Shown piece after piece: positions 27,261-35,604 of a stretch of 64,000 bases of DNA (positions within the stretch are counted from its first letter, which is position 1; each line of letters opens with the position of its first letter). This stretch comes from Gammaproteobacteria bacterium. GTDB taxonomy: Bacteria > Pseudomonadota > Gammaproteobacteria > Steroidobacterales > Steroidobacteraceae. The stretch covers positions 85,446 to 149,445 of the forward strand of contig JAGWWY010000006.1 of the NCBI GenBank assembly GCA_018970145.1, given 5' to 3'. The translations under genes and the position numbers were made by a program. The notes under the pieces were generated by a model. It was not told the origin of the DNA. It made no database searches and worked only from the letters and a program-made list of their open reading frames with translations.

Positions 27261-28746
27261 GCGAGTCTCGTCGACCCGGCGAGCGTTTGCCACGACACGG
27301 CATGTCGCTTCTACCGCGCGTTCAAGAGGCACCACGGTGCCAACTGGGCGATCGACGGCGGCATCCGCAGTGCCAGCGCATTTGGCGGAGTCGCTTTTCG
27401 TCGAGTCGCCTTTCGCCGAGTTGCCCTTTGAAAGCACTCCGGCGGAATCTTGGTTGGCGCTGCAGTGCAGCGATACCCCATCGGGTGCGCTCGAGCGGCT
27501 ATCGGCTTTGGCCATGGACTACACGCCACGCGTCAGCATCGAGGCGCCCGATGCAGTCGTTCTCGAAGTGCGTGGCAGCTTTCGTCTCTTCGGCGGTGCG
27601 CGTGCCTTGTGCCAGCAAATTGCAGCGCGTGCGCAGGCGGCCTCCATACCCGTCGATTGGGCACTCGCACCGACGCCGTTGGCGGCGCTGGCCTTGGCAA
27701 GAACCAAGCAAAATCGGCTCGTCTCGAGTCGGGAGCGATTGGTGGGTCTGTTGTCGCCATTGCCGATCGCCGTATTGCGCTGGCCCTGTGCGCAAGTCGA
27801 GCGCCTCGAGTCGATCGGTGTGCGAACGATAGGCGCCTTGTTGCGCTTGCCGCGAGCGGGTTTCGCCCGTCGCTTTGGGCAGCCTGCCTTGCAGATGCTC
27901 GATCGCTTGACTGGCGCCACGGCCGATCTGCGCAAACCGCATCGAGTACGCGAGCGTTTTCACGCTCGTCGTGAACCGGATTTCGAATTACAGACTCAAA
28001 CTGCCGTGTTGGCTTATATAGGACCTTTGCTCGCCGACCTCGAGCGGTTTCTCTGCTTGCGACAAGCGGGCCTCGAGTCGCTGCAATTGCGCTTGCATCA
28101 TCGAGCACCCGTACCGACCACGCGAGTGACGTTGCGATTTGCCTCAATGCAATGGCAAGCCGCTGCCTGTCGCGAGTTGTTGTCTTTGCAGTTGTCGCGC
28201 TGCGCTTTGCCGGCGGCAGTCACGCTGTGCGAGTTGCGCTCAGGGGCATTGCGACCTCGCATCGCTTGCAGTGCATCACTCTGGCGTGCCGGCGAGCAGG
28301 GCGCCGGTACGACGGGTGAAGTGCCCGCCTTGGTTGAGCGTCTGCGGGCGCGCTTGGGCGATGAGGCGGTCTATGGTCTTTGTCTCGTACCCGAGCATCG
28401 ACCCGAGCGGGCTTGGCGTGTCGCAGAACCGCGCGCGCCAAGCTATACATCTCGATCGGCTAAAAGTGCTGCGGATGATTTCACCAGCACTGCAACTAGC
28501 AGCACTGCAAGCAGCCTCGTCACTCGGCGCCCTTTATGGTTGCTGCAGCAACCGCGAACTTTGCCTTGCTCGCTCTCGCAACTGCAGTTGCTCGAAGGCC
28601 CCGAACGTATCGAGACCGGATGGTGGGATGGTGCAGACGTTGCACGTGATTACTACATCGCTCGCCATCGTGACGGCAGTCGCCTCTGGATCTATCGCGA
28701 GCGCTCGGCACCCCATGCGTGGTACTGGCATGGGGTGTTTGGCTAA
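27247..28746 (+). CDS. imuB: ImuB-like inactive Y-family polymerase, atypical N-terminus
   Basis: ImuB is a catalytically dead Y-family polymerase that bridges ImuA, the beta clamp and DnaE2. From the ATG at 27247 it has 499 residues. The recognisable part starts near residue 75 with SALAMDYTPRVSIEAPDAVV and GSFRLFGGARALC, continues through LESIGVRTIGALLRLPRAGF, and ends with LLEGPERIETGWWDG and YYIARHRDGSRLWIYRE, all typical. The expected N-terminal palm/fingers segment (LWxxLxLPxLxLE and following) is missing. Residues 1-70 are Arg/Ser/Thr-rich with no likeness to it, and no other frame supplies it. No clear clamp-binding QLxLF motif is seen. Partly truncated but otherwise open. Confidence 0.85.
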   Translation: MARRERVSSTRRAFATTRHVASTARSRGTTVPTGRSTAASAVPAHLAESLFVESPFAELPFESTPAESWLALQCSDTPSGALERLSALAMDYTPRVSIEAPDAVVLEVRGSFRLFGGARALCQQIAARAQAASIPVDWALAPTPLAALALARTKQNRLVSSRERLVGLLSPLPIAVLRWPCAQVERLESIGVRTIGALLRLPRAGFARRFGQPALQMLDRLTGATADLRKPHRVRERFHARREPDFELQTQTAVLAYIGPLLADLERFLCLRQAGLESLQLRLHHRAPVPTTRVTLRFASMQWQAAACRELLSLQLSRCALPAAVTLCELRSGALRPRIACSASLWRAGEQGAGTTGEVPALVERLRARLGDEAVYGLCLVPEHRPERAWRVAEPRAPSYTSRSAKSAADDFTSTATSSTASSLVTRRPLWLLQQPRTLPCSLSQLQLLEGPERIETGWWDGADVARDYYIARHRDGSRLWIYRERSAPHAWYWHGVFG

Positions 28747-29057
28747 CGTGCGCGCTTAAGCGTTTTTCGATCTCTTCTGCGCTCTACCAATCTTCCTGTC
28801 ACGTACTTGTGCAAGATACTGGCTATTAAGCTTTGGTACGGGAGCCCTTCTTCACGAGCGATCTCGCGTATGTCGTGCAGATCATCCGAAGACATTCGAA
28901 TATTGATTCGCTGGTCTTTAAGCCTGGTCGCCCGCGCGGCCGAGCGTACATTCTCCAGCTGTTCCGGACTCTGGATAGACTTGAACTCATCTCGATTGTA
29001 AGCCGCCAAGATTCGTTTCTCGCTCGATATGAGTCTCGTCTTTGATCTGGAACTCAT
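28743..29057 (-). CDS. CopG-like ribbon-helix-helix antitoxin
   Basis: Predicted antitoxin of a toxin-antitoxin pair. The 104-residue protein starts MSSRSKTRLISSEKRILAAY and has the ribbon-helix-helix-like segment KDQRINIRMSSDDLHDIREI followed by EEGLPYQSLIASILHKYVTG, a strongly conserved stretch in antitoxins paired with BrnT-like toxins. Its ATG overlaps the toxin stop (ATGA), showing coupling. The gene is intact although the toxin frame is broken. It converges with imuB with a 4-base overlap and is placed between imuB and dnaE2. The region is clearly more AT-rich than its neighbours, indicating transfer. Confidence 0.8.
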   Translation of the reverse strand: MSSRSKTRLISSEKRILAAYNRDEFKSIQSPEQLENVRSAARATRLKDQRINIRMSSDDLHDIREIAREEGLPYQSLIASILHKYVTGRLVERRRDRKTLKRAR

Positions 29058-29339
29058 GACTTTGATTCCTTGAGATATCGCCGGGTCGCCTTTCGACTAG
29101 GAATGATGGTTTTTAAAAAATAATGATCTATTTGCTCTATGAAGGGCACGAGATAGGCGTAACTGTTGAGCTCAACAATCATGATTCTTTGGCTCGCGTA
29201 CTTCTCGGGTTTCGGATGTTCTAACGATGTCGAGTAGTTTCCCTGTTTCAATGGCTGATACGATCTGTTCGAAGCAAATGTTTCTGTTTGCTAGGCGCCA
29301 GATGTTTTTCCGTTGACTCCATTCGAAGGTTCGGAACAT
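29054..29339 (-). pseudogene. Frameshifted BrnT-like toxin gene
   Basis: Two overlapping frames together encode one toxin-like protein. From the ATG at 29339 the first frame reads MFRTFEWSQRKNIW and continues through EQIVSAIETGKLLDIV, then runs out of frame and stops at 29172. The second frame resumes with EHPKPEKYASQRIMIVELNS and continues to YFLKTIIPSRKATRRYLKES. The join is at one extra base near 29222 (GTTAGAACAT where GTTGAACAT would read through). The C-terminal part (YLVPF, FLKTIIPSRKATRRYL) is typical of small BrnT-like toxins found before such antitoxins. A downstream in-frame ATG would give only a 65-residue C-terminal fragment. A sequencing error is possible. Confidence 0.75.
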
Positions 29340-29373
29340 CAGGTTGCACTCGCTGGATCGTAGATAAATGTGT

Positions 29374-29398
29374 GCCTTTTGTCATCGCTGCAAAAGGC
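29374..29398. repeat. Inverted repeat upstream of dnaE2
   Basis: GCCTTTTG (29374-29381) and CAAAAGGC (29391-29398) form a perfect 8-base inverted repeat with a 9-base loop. It lies between the toxin remnant start and the dnaE2 promoter. It might be an operator of the toxin-antitoxin pair; there is no U-run for a terminator. Confidence 0.5.
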
Positions 29399-29436
29399 TT
29401 GGCTGTAATGACTCAATACTGTATAAATAAACAGTA
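29399..29436 (+). promoter_or_regulatory. dnaE2 promoter with LexA box
   Basis: TTGGCT (29399-29404), 17 bases and TATAAA (29422-29427) form a strong promoter. The -10 is covered by the near-palindromic SOS box TACTGTATAAATAAACAGTA (29417-29436), with CTGT-N8-ACAG intact. The dnaE2 ATG follows 15 bases later. Confidence 0.92.
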
Positions 29437-29451
29437 TTACGAAGTCCAGCT

Positions 29452-32400
29452 ATGAAATCGTCCGATTACGCCGAATTGCACTGCCTGAGCAGCTTCAGCT
29501 TTTTGCGCGGTGCGTCGCAGCCGCAAGAGCTAGCGGCGCGCGCCGTGGAGCTCGAATACGCAGCTTTGGCCATTACCGATGAGTGTTCAATGGCCGGAGT
29601 GGTGCGGGCGCACACGGCGTTACGCGACACACCGACTCGACTGATCGTCGGCAGCGAGCTGCGTTTGAGCGAGGGACCTCTGTTGGTGGCCCTTGCGAAC
29701 GATCGACAGGGCTACGGCAGTTTGTGTCGACTGATCACGCGTGCGCGACGACAAGCGCCGAAGGGGGAATATCGTCTAAGCAGCAGCGATCTCTTCGAAC
29801 TGCTCGAGCCGTCGCATGTTTCCTTGTTGTGGGCGCCCACGTGGTCCGAGTTTCAATCCAAGTCGCAAAAAGAAGGCTGCGATACTTTCGCAAGTGAGCT
29901 GCAACAGCACTACGCGGGCTCGGCATGGCTCGCCGTCGAGTTGCTGCGTGATGGCACCGAGCGAGGACACCTGCAAAGGGCCAGAGACCTGTCTGTACGC
30001 AGCGGTTTGCCATTGGTGGCAGCCGGTGGTGCTTGTATGCATCTTCGTGAGCGACGTCGTCTGCATGATGCTTTGACAGCCATTCGGCTACGCACCACCG
30101 TCGATGCGGCAGGTCTCGCGTTGTTACCGAGCGGCGAGCGGCATCTGCGCGAGCGCGCGCGTCTGGCGCGACTTTATCCACCGGAACTTCTGCAAGAAAC
30201 CCTCGCGATCGCAAAGCGCTGCCGTTTTTCGCTCGATGAGTTGCGTTATGAGTATCCACGTGAACTCGTCCCGGAGTCGTATACGCCTGCTTCTTGGCTG
30301 CGCACATTGGTCGAACGTGGTGCATCAAAGCGATGGGATCACACGCCAGCGCCTGTGCAGAAACTCATCGAACATGAGCTCGCTCTGATTGCCGAGCTTG
30401 GCTATGAACCTTACTTTCTGACCGTATACGACATCGTTGATTTCGCGAGGCAGCGCGGCATTCTCTGCCAAGGGCGAGGTTCGGCGGCCAACTCCGTCGT
30501 CTGTTATTGCTTAGGTATCACGGAGGTCGACCCCTCGCGCATGTCGGTCTTGTTCGAACGCTTCATCTCGCGCGAGCGCAACGAGCCACCAGATATCGAC
30601 GTCGATTTCGAGCACGAGCGGCGTGAGGAGGTCATCCAGTATCTCTATTCAAAATACGGCCGACATCGCGCGGCACTTGCAGCCACGGTCATCAGCTATC
30701 GACCGCGCAGTACCTTGCGGGATCTCGGGCGCGCACTCGGGTTCGATCCGATCGTGATCGAAAGCCTCGCCAAATCAGCAAGTCGCTGGGATCGATCTAT
30801 CGACATCGAGCGCTTGGAGCTGCCGGCGCAGGCGGGCGATATCGATCGCGATCGCTTACGTTTGCTGTTCGAGCTTGCTGAAGAGTTGCTCGGTTTTCCG
30901 CGGCATTTATCGCAGCATGTCGGTGGCTTCGTGATCGCACGCGATTCGCTCGAAGAGCTCGTGCCGATCGAGAATGCGAGCATGCCGGATCGCACTGTCA
31001 TTCAATGGGACAAAGATGATCTCGATGCGCTCGGACTGCTCAAGGTGGATGTGCTGGCACTTGGGATGTTGACGGCGATCCGTCGGGCGATCGATCTCAT
31101 TTCGGCATGGCGTTGCGAGCGCGGCGGTGAGTCGCTAACACTCTCGAAGATCCCGGCAGAAGATCCCGAAGTTTACGACATGCTTTGCCGAGCCGATTCG
31201 GTCGGCGTATTTCAGATCGAATCGCGTGCGCAGATGAACATGTTGCCGCGACTGCGACCACGGTGTTTCTACGATCTCGTGATCGAAGTGGCGATCGTGC
31301 GTCCCGGACCTATTCAGGGCGACATGGTGCACCCGTATCTGCGACGGCGGCGCGGTGAGGAAGTGGTCGATTATCCGAGTGAGGCTGTCAAAGGTGTATT
31401 ACAGCGCACGCTCGGGGTGCCGATCTTCCAAGAACAGGTGATGCAGATTGCGATTGCCGCCGCCGGCTTCTCGCCTGGTGAGGCGGATCAACTGCGTCGC
31501 GCGATGGCGGCCTGGAAGCGTCGCGGTGGGCTTGGGCACTTCGAAGAGCGATTGATACAGGGCATGCGCGAGCGAGGCTATACGGAAGCCTTCGCGCAGC
31601 GCGTGTTCGCGCAGATTCAGGGTTTCGGTGAGTATGGGTTTCCTGAATCGCATGCGGCGAGTTTTGCATTGCTGGTGTATGTATCGGCTTGGCTCAAATG
31701 CCATGAGCCTGCGGCGTTCACGGCGGCGCTGCTCAACAGCCAGCCCATGGGTTTTTATTCGCCATCGCAGTTGGTGCGCGATGCGCGCGAACACGGCGTC
31801 GAGATTCGCCCGGTTGATGTGTTGGTGAGCGATTGGGATTGTACGCTCGAGTCAACTCTGGCTGGCAGTCCTGCAATCCGACTCGGTCTGCGACTTGTAC
31901 ATTCTTTGACACGCGCGGGTGCCGAGCGAGTGGTGGCGGTTCGTGAGCGTATCGACAATCTGCAGGATCTCGTGCGGCACGCCGGCCTCGATCGAGGGGA
32001 TCTCGAGGCGCTCGCGGCGGCAGGGGCTTGCGCGAACTTGACCGGTAATCGCCACCAGGCCTTCTGGTCAGTGGCCGGAACGGAAGTCGAACTTCCTTTG
32101 GCGCCCTGTGCCGAGGAGCCTGCGTTGCCGCTGCTGCCGGTGCCGACGGAAGGGCAGAATCTGGTGGCCGACTATCGTTCGATCGGCCTGACCTTGGGCC
32201 GACATCCGCTGGCTTTGCTGCGCTCACTGTTTTCGTCTCGTGAGGTCTTCACAGCGTCACAACTGCGGAGCCTGCCGCACGAGAACCCCGTCTCGGTCGC
32301 AGGCTTGGTGACGATGCGACAACGTCCGGGTACCGCCAGTGGTGTGACCTTCGTCACGCTCGAAGATGACACGGGCTACGTCAATCTCATCGTCTGGAAG

Positions 32401-32565
32401 CGCATCGGTGTGCAATACCGGCGTGAATTACTGCACTCGCGCTTGCTCGAAGCCGAAGGCTATCTGCAGCGCGAAGGTGAGGTGCTGCATGTGATCGTCG
32501 AGCGCCTACATGATCGCTCAGCTTGGCTAGGGCGCCTCACGACTCGATCGCGAGACTTTCGTTGA
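29452..32565 (+). CDS. dnaE2: Error-prone DNA polymerase DnaE2
   Basis: C-family polymerase that does mutagenic lesion bypass with ImuA and ImuB. The 1037-residue protein begins with a PHP domain in the DnaE2 form (YAELHCLSSFSFLRGASQP, LAITDECSMAGVVRAH). The palm follows with catalytic aspartates in PDIDVDFEHERREEVI (about residues 380-385), then the fingers (GVFQIESRAQMNMLPRLRPR, FYDLVIEVAIVRPGPIQGDM), a helix-hairpin-helix region, and a C-terminal OB fold (VSVAGLVTMRQRPGTASGV, TFVTLEDDTGYVNLIVW). It has its own LexA-controlled promoter and is separated from imuB by a toxin-antitoxin relic on the other strand. Length fits the family. Confidence 0.97.
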   Translation: MKSSDYAELHCLSSFSFLRGASQPQELAARAVELEYAALAITDECSMAGVVRAHTALRDTPTRLIVGSELRLSEGPLLVALANDRQGYGSLCRLITRARRQAPKGEYRLSSSDLFELLEPSHVSLLWAPTWSEFQSKSQKEGCDTFASELQQHYAGSAWLAVELLRDGTERGHLQRARDLSVRSGLPLVAAGGACMHLRERRRLHDALTAIRLRTTVDAAGLALLPSGERHLRERARLARLYPPELLQETLAIAKRCRFSLDELRYEYPRELVPESYTPASWLRTLVERGASKRWDHTPAPVQKLIEHELALIAELGYEPYFLTVYDIVDFARQRGILCQGRGSAANSVVCYCLGITEVDPSRMSVLFERFISRERNEPPDIDVDFEHERREEVIQYLYSKYGRHRAALAATVISYRPRSTLRDLGRALGFDPIVIESLAKSASRWDRSIDIERLELPAQAGDIDRDRLRLLFELAEELLGFPRHLSQHVGGFVIARDSLEELVPIENASMPDRTVIQWDKDDLDALGLLKVDVLALGMLTAIRRAIDLISAWRCERGGESLTLSKIPAEDPEVYDMLCRADSVGVFQIESRAQMNMLPRLRPRCFYDLVIEVAIVRPGPIQGDMVHPYLRRRRGEEVVDYPSEAVKGVLQRTLGVPIFQEQVMQIAIAAAGFSPGEADQLRRAMAAWKRRGGLGHFEERLIQGMRERGYTEAFAQRVFAQIQGFGEYGFPESHAASFALLVYVSAWLKCHEPAAFTAALLNSQPMGFYSPSQLVRDAREHGVEIRPVDVLVSDWDCTLESTLAGSPAIRLGLRLVHSLTRAGAERVVAVRERIDNLQDLVRHAGLDRGDLEALAAAGACANLTGNRHQAFWSVAGTEVELPLAPCAEEPALPLLPVPTEGQNLVADYRSIGLTLGRHPLALLRSLFSSREVFTASQLRSLPHENPVSVAGLVTMRQRPGTASGVTFVTLEDDTGYVNLIVWKRIGVQYRRELLHSRLLEAEGYLQREGEVLHVIVERLHDRSAWLGRLTTRSRDFR

Positions 32566-32582
32566 AGCGATGGGGCTGAGGC

Positions 32583-32828
32583 TCAGCGCTTGGCTTTGCG
32601 AGGCTTCGCTTCGATACCGATGTCGTAATCGTCGAAGTCGCTGGTGAGTTCCGCGGTCCGCTTCTCTTCGCGCAGACGCTCGAGTTTGCGCCAGGCAGGG
32701 TCACCCGATGGCTTAGGCGCCCCACGGCGCCGCCCTTGTTCGAAATCTCGGATGACTTGATCGAAGTCCTCGCCCGATTCGAGGGCCTCATCATCCTCGT
32801 AGTCGTCTTGCTCCGGTCTCTCGTGCAT
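32583..32828 (-). CDS. Small acidic protein, PA3496-like
   Basis: An 81-residue acidic/basic protein, MHERPEQDDYEDDEALESGE at the start and WRKLERLREEKRTAEL then SDFDDYDIGIE near the end. The pattern of an acidic N-terminus, a WRxLExLxEE helix and a final DDYD-type motif resembles the small family typified by Pseudomonas PA3496; function is unproven. ATG at 32828; a longer TTG reading to 32861 is less likely. It converges with dnaE2, 17 bases away, and lies 78 bases downstream of gspF. Likeness is from memory of the family pattern, so moderate confidence. Confidence 0.55.
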   Translation of the reverse strand: MHERPEQDDYEDDEALESGEDFDQVIRDFEQGRRRGAPKPSGDPAWRKLERLREEKRTAELTSDFDDYDIGIEAKPRKAKR

Positions 32829-32906
32829 GGCACCACTGCCACTCAACCCCCAGACGCGCAAAATGTATTGCGATGCCGGGCGGCTTGCAATGGGTAACGA
32901 TGAGCG

Positions 32907-34133
32907 TCACCGCACCAATGTATTCATTTCGAAGATGGGCATCAGCATGGCAAAGACGATGGCGAGAACGAATACCCCCATCCCGACGATCATGAGGGGG
33001 CCGAGCAGACCGACCAAGGCGGTCAACAAGCCGTCCAATTCGCGCTCCTGATTGGTGGCGGCGCGATCGAGCATTTCCTCGAGGCGTCCGCTGGCCTCGC
33101 CGCTCGAGATCAGGTGGACCGTCATCGGGGGGAAGAGTTTGCTTGCGGCCAGAGAGCGACCGATCGGGGCGCCTTCGCGGATGCGCTCGGCTGCCGTTTC
33201 CACGGCGGCGCGCATCGGTCGGTTGGACATGACGGCGCCGGCAATCCGTAGACCCTCGAGCACGGGGACGGCGCTGCCGGTGAGGATGCTCAAAGTGCGC
33301 GTGAATCTCGCGGTGTCGAAGCCGCGGATCAGTCGGCCGGCAAGTGGCAGACGCAGCATCCAGCCATCGAACCGATAGCGCGCCTCGGGTGCGCGCAACC
33401 ATCGCTTGAAGAGCACGCCGGCGATACCGAGTGCCAGTAGCAGCCACAAGCCGTAATCGCGCAGTCCGTCACTGACAAACAGCAGCACTTGCGTCATCCA
33501 AGGCAGCGCGTTCTGACCCGACTCGAACACCTCGACGACTTTGGGGACCACGTACGTCAACAGACCCGAGATGATGGCGATGCACATGATCGTCAGTACG
33601 ATCGGGTAAAGCAGGGCGCCGATGATCCTTTGTCGAAGTTGATCACGACTCTCGGTGTAATCGGCAAGCCGCTCGAGCACCACATCGAGCCGGCCCGATT
33701 GCTCGCCGGCGGCGACTGTGGCGCGATAGATCTCCGGGAAAACGCGCGGGAACTCCCCAAGCGCCGCGGCCAGCGTGAGACCCTCGGTCACTCGGGCGCG
33801 TACGGCCGTCACGGTCTGTTGCACCGCAGGCTTCTCCGATTGCTCGGAAACGGCACGCAGCGCATCTTCGAGCGGTAGGGCGGCCTTGACGAGCGTGGCG
33901 AGCTGTCGTGTGAGCAAGGCGAGATCGGCATTGCCGATGCGAGTGCGCCGAAGCGTGATACCCCTGCCGGCGCTGCCTTTGCCCACCTCGTCACGGGTCA
34001 CCACAACGACCTGCATCGGCAGCAATTGTTGGTCACGCAACAGTTGCCGAACATGACGCGGGCTTTCGCCCTCTTGCACGCCGCGCACCTCGCGGCCAGT
34101 GGCATCCAACGCTGTGTATTGGAAAGCGGCCAT
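32907..34133 (-). CDS. gspF: Type II secretion inner-membrane protein GspF
   Basis: Polytopic inner-membrane platform protein of the type II secretion system. From the ATG at 34133 it has 408 residues: MAAFQYTALDATGREVRGVQ at the start, two repeated T2SSF domains (around 70-190 and 270-395), three TM segments, and the conserved VAAGEQSGRLDVVLERLADY and ISSGEASGRLEEMLDRAATN pair. The C-terminus is FVLAIVFAMLMPIFEMNTLV. The reading frame upstream of 34133 overlaps gspE and is not part of the protein. It is the last gene of the gspC-D-E-F operon, 13 bases after gspE. Confidence 0.96.
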   Translation of the reverse strand: MAAFQYTALDATGREVRGVQEGESPRHVRQLLRDQQLLPMQVVVVTRDEVGKGSAGRGITLRRTRIGNADLALLTRQLATLVKAALPLEDALRAVSEQSEKPAVQQTVTAVRARVTEGLTLAAALGEFPRVFPEIYRATVAAGEQSGRLDVVLERLADYTESRDQLRQRIIGALLYPIVLTIMCIAIISGLLTYVVPKVVEVFESGQNALPWMTQVLLFVSDGLRDYGLWLLLALGIAGVLFKRWLRAPEARYRFDGWMLRLPLAGRLIRGFDTARFTRTLSILTGSAVPVLEGLRIAGAVMSNRPMRAAVETAAERIREGAPIGRSLAASKLFPPMTVHLISSGEASGRLEEMLDRAATNQERELDGLLTALVGLLGPLMIVGMGVFVLAIVFAMLMPIFEMNTLVR

Positions 34134-34146
34134 GCGGATAACGCCG

Positions 34147-35604
34147 TCAGTCTTCGCGCGTGACGCGCAACACTTCCTCGAGCGTCGTGTCACCCGCGAG
34201 CACCTTGCGACGGCCATCGTCGCGGATCGACGGGGTCGCGAGGCGCGCGTGGCGTTCAAGTTCGCTCTCGGCCGCGCCATCGTGAATCCGTGTGCGCATC
34301 GCATCGTCGATCAGCACGAGCTCATAGATGCCAGTACGGCCTTTGTAGCCGGCGCCCTCGCGCCCTGGCTTGTGCAGTCTGACGGGTGCCGCATCGGGTG
34401 CGATGTTGAGCATGCGACGCTCGACATCCGAGGCGACATAAGCCTCCCGCTGCGCGGGGTCGAGCGTGCGAACGAGCCGTTGTGCCACGATGCCGATGAG
34501 GCTCGAGGCGAGCAGGAAGGGTTCGATGCCCATGTCGCGCAACCGGGTGATTGCCCCGACTGCGGTGTTGGTGTGCAAAGTGGAGAGCACAAGGTGACCG
34601 GTGAGCGAGGCTTGCACGGCGATCTGGGCCGTTTCGAGATCTCGAATTTCACCGACCATCACGATATCCGGATCTTGTCGCAAGATTGCGCGTAACCCGC
34701 GCGCGAAACTCATGTCGACCTTCGTGTTGACCTGAGTCTGACCGACGCCGTCCAAGTAATACTCGATCGGGTCTTCGACCGTCATGATGTTGCGCGTGGC
34801 GTCATTCAAGCGCGAGAGTGCAGCGTAAAGCGTGGTGGTCTTGCCGGAACCTGTCGGGCCGGTGACGAGCAAGATGCCATTGGGCTTGTGGATGAGTGCA
34901 TCGAGCAGTGGCGTGATCGCCGGATCCATGCCGAGGTGATCAAGGTCGAGTCGGCCGGCCTGCTTGTCGAGCAAGCGCAGCACCACGCGTTCGCCGTGAC
35001 CCGACGGAATCGTCGAGACGCGCACATCGACTGCACGCCCTGCAACTTTGAGGCTGATACGGCCATCTTGCGGAAGCCGCTTCTCGGCGATATCGAGTTT
35101 CGACATGACTTTGATACGTGAGACGACCGCCGCAGCCACGGCACGTTTAGTTTGCAGCACTTCGCGCAGCACACCATCCACGCGTAAACGAACCACCAAG
35201 CGATTCTCGAACGGCTCGATATGGATGTCCGAGGCGTTTTCTTTGATCGCTTGGGTCAGCAGTGCATTGATGAGTCGAATGATCGGCGCATCATCTTCGC
35301 TATCGAGCAGGTCGGACTGCTCCGGCAAATCCTGGGCGAGAAAGGCGAGATCGGTCGTGTCATCAAGACCACCGGCAGCGCTGCGGGCATCGCTGCCCGC
35401 CTCGTAAGCGAGACGCAGCAGCACATCGAACTCGTCGGCGGCGACTTTGCGCAGATGTAATGGCATGCCGAGGTGTCGGCGCGCCTCGGCAATGGCCGAG
35501 GGCACGACATCCGGACGGATCGCAAGCTCGGCAAACTCCCCGTCGGTGCCCGTCAGCAGCAGCCCGTGGCGTCGGGCGAAGGCCAGCGGCAGTGTCGGTG
35601 TCAC
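34147..35604 (-). CDS. gspE: Type II secretion ATPase GspE
   Basis: Cytoplasmic hexameric ATPase that powers pseudopilus assembly. The 485-residue protein has Walker [17 protein letters not shown] (about 249-264), an Asp box at [18 protein letters not shown], Walker [17 protein letters not shown] and a His box [14 protein letters not shown]. The N-terminal domain is shorter than in many homologues. The usual zinc-binding tetracysteine loop is missing: where CPxC and CxxC are expected it reads [11 protein letters not shown] (about 380-389) and [13 protein letters not shown] (411-423). It overlaps gspD by 4 bases. Function assignment is secure. Confidence 0.95.
   Translation of the reverse strand: MTPTLPLAFARRHGLLLTGTDGEFAELAIRPDVVPSAIAEARRHLGMPLHLRKVAADEFDVLLRLAYEAGSDARSAAGGLDDTTDLAFLAQDLPEQSDLLDSEDDAPIIRLINALLTQAIKENASDIHIEPFENRLVVRLRVDGVLREVLQTKRAVAAAVVSRIKVMSKLDIAEKRLPQDGRISLKVAGRAVDVRVSTIPSGHGERVVLRLLDKQAGRLDLDHLGMDPAITPLLDALIHKPNGILLVTGPTGSGKTTTLYAALSRLNDATRNIMTVEDPIEYYLDGVGQTQVNTKVDMSFARGLRAILRQDPDIVMVGEIRDLETAQIAVQASLTGHLVLSTLHTNTAVGAITRLRDMGIEPFLLASSLIGIVAQRLVRTLDPAQREAYVASDVERRMLNIAPDAAPVRLHKPGREGAGYKGRTGIYELVLIDDAMRTRIHDGAAESELERHARLATPSIRDDGRRKVLAGDTTLEEVLRVTRED

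Noticed and set aside
27450..28147. Overlapping frames on both strands inside imuB that might supply its missing N-terminus
   Set aside because: None contains the LWxxLxLP-type start or other ImuB N-terminal motifs, so they do not rescue the domain.
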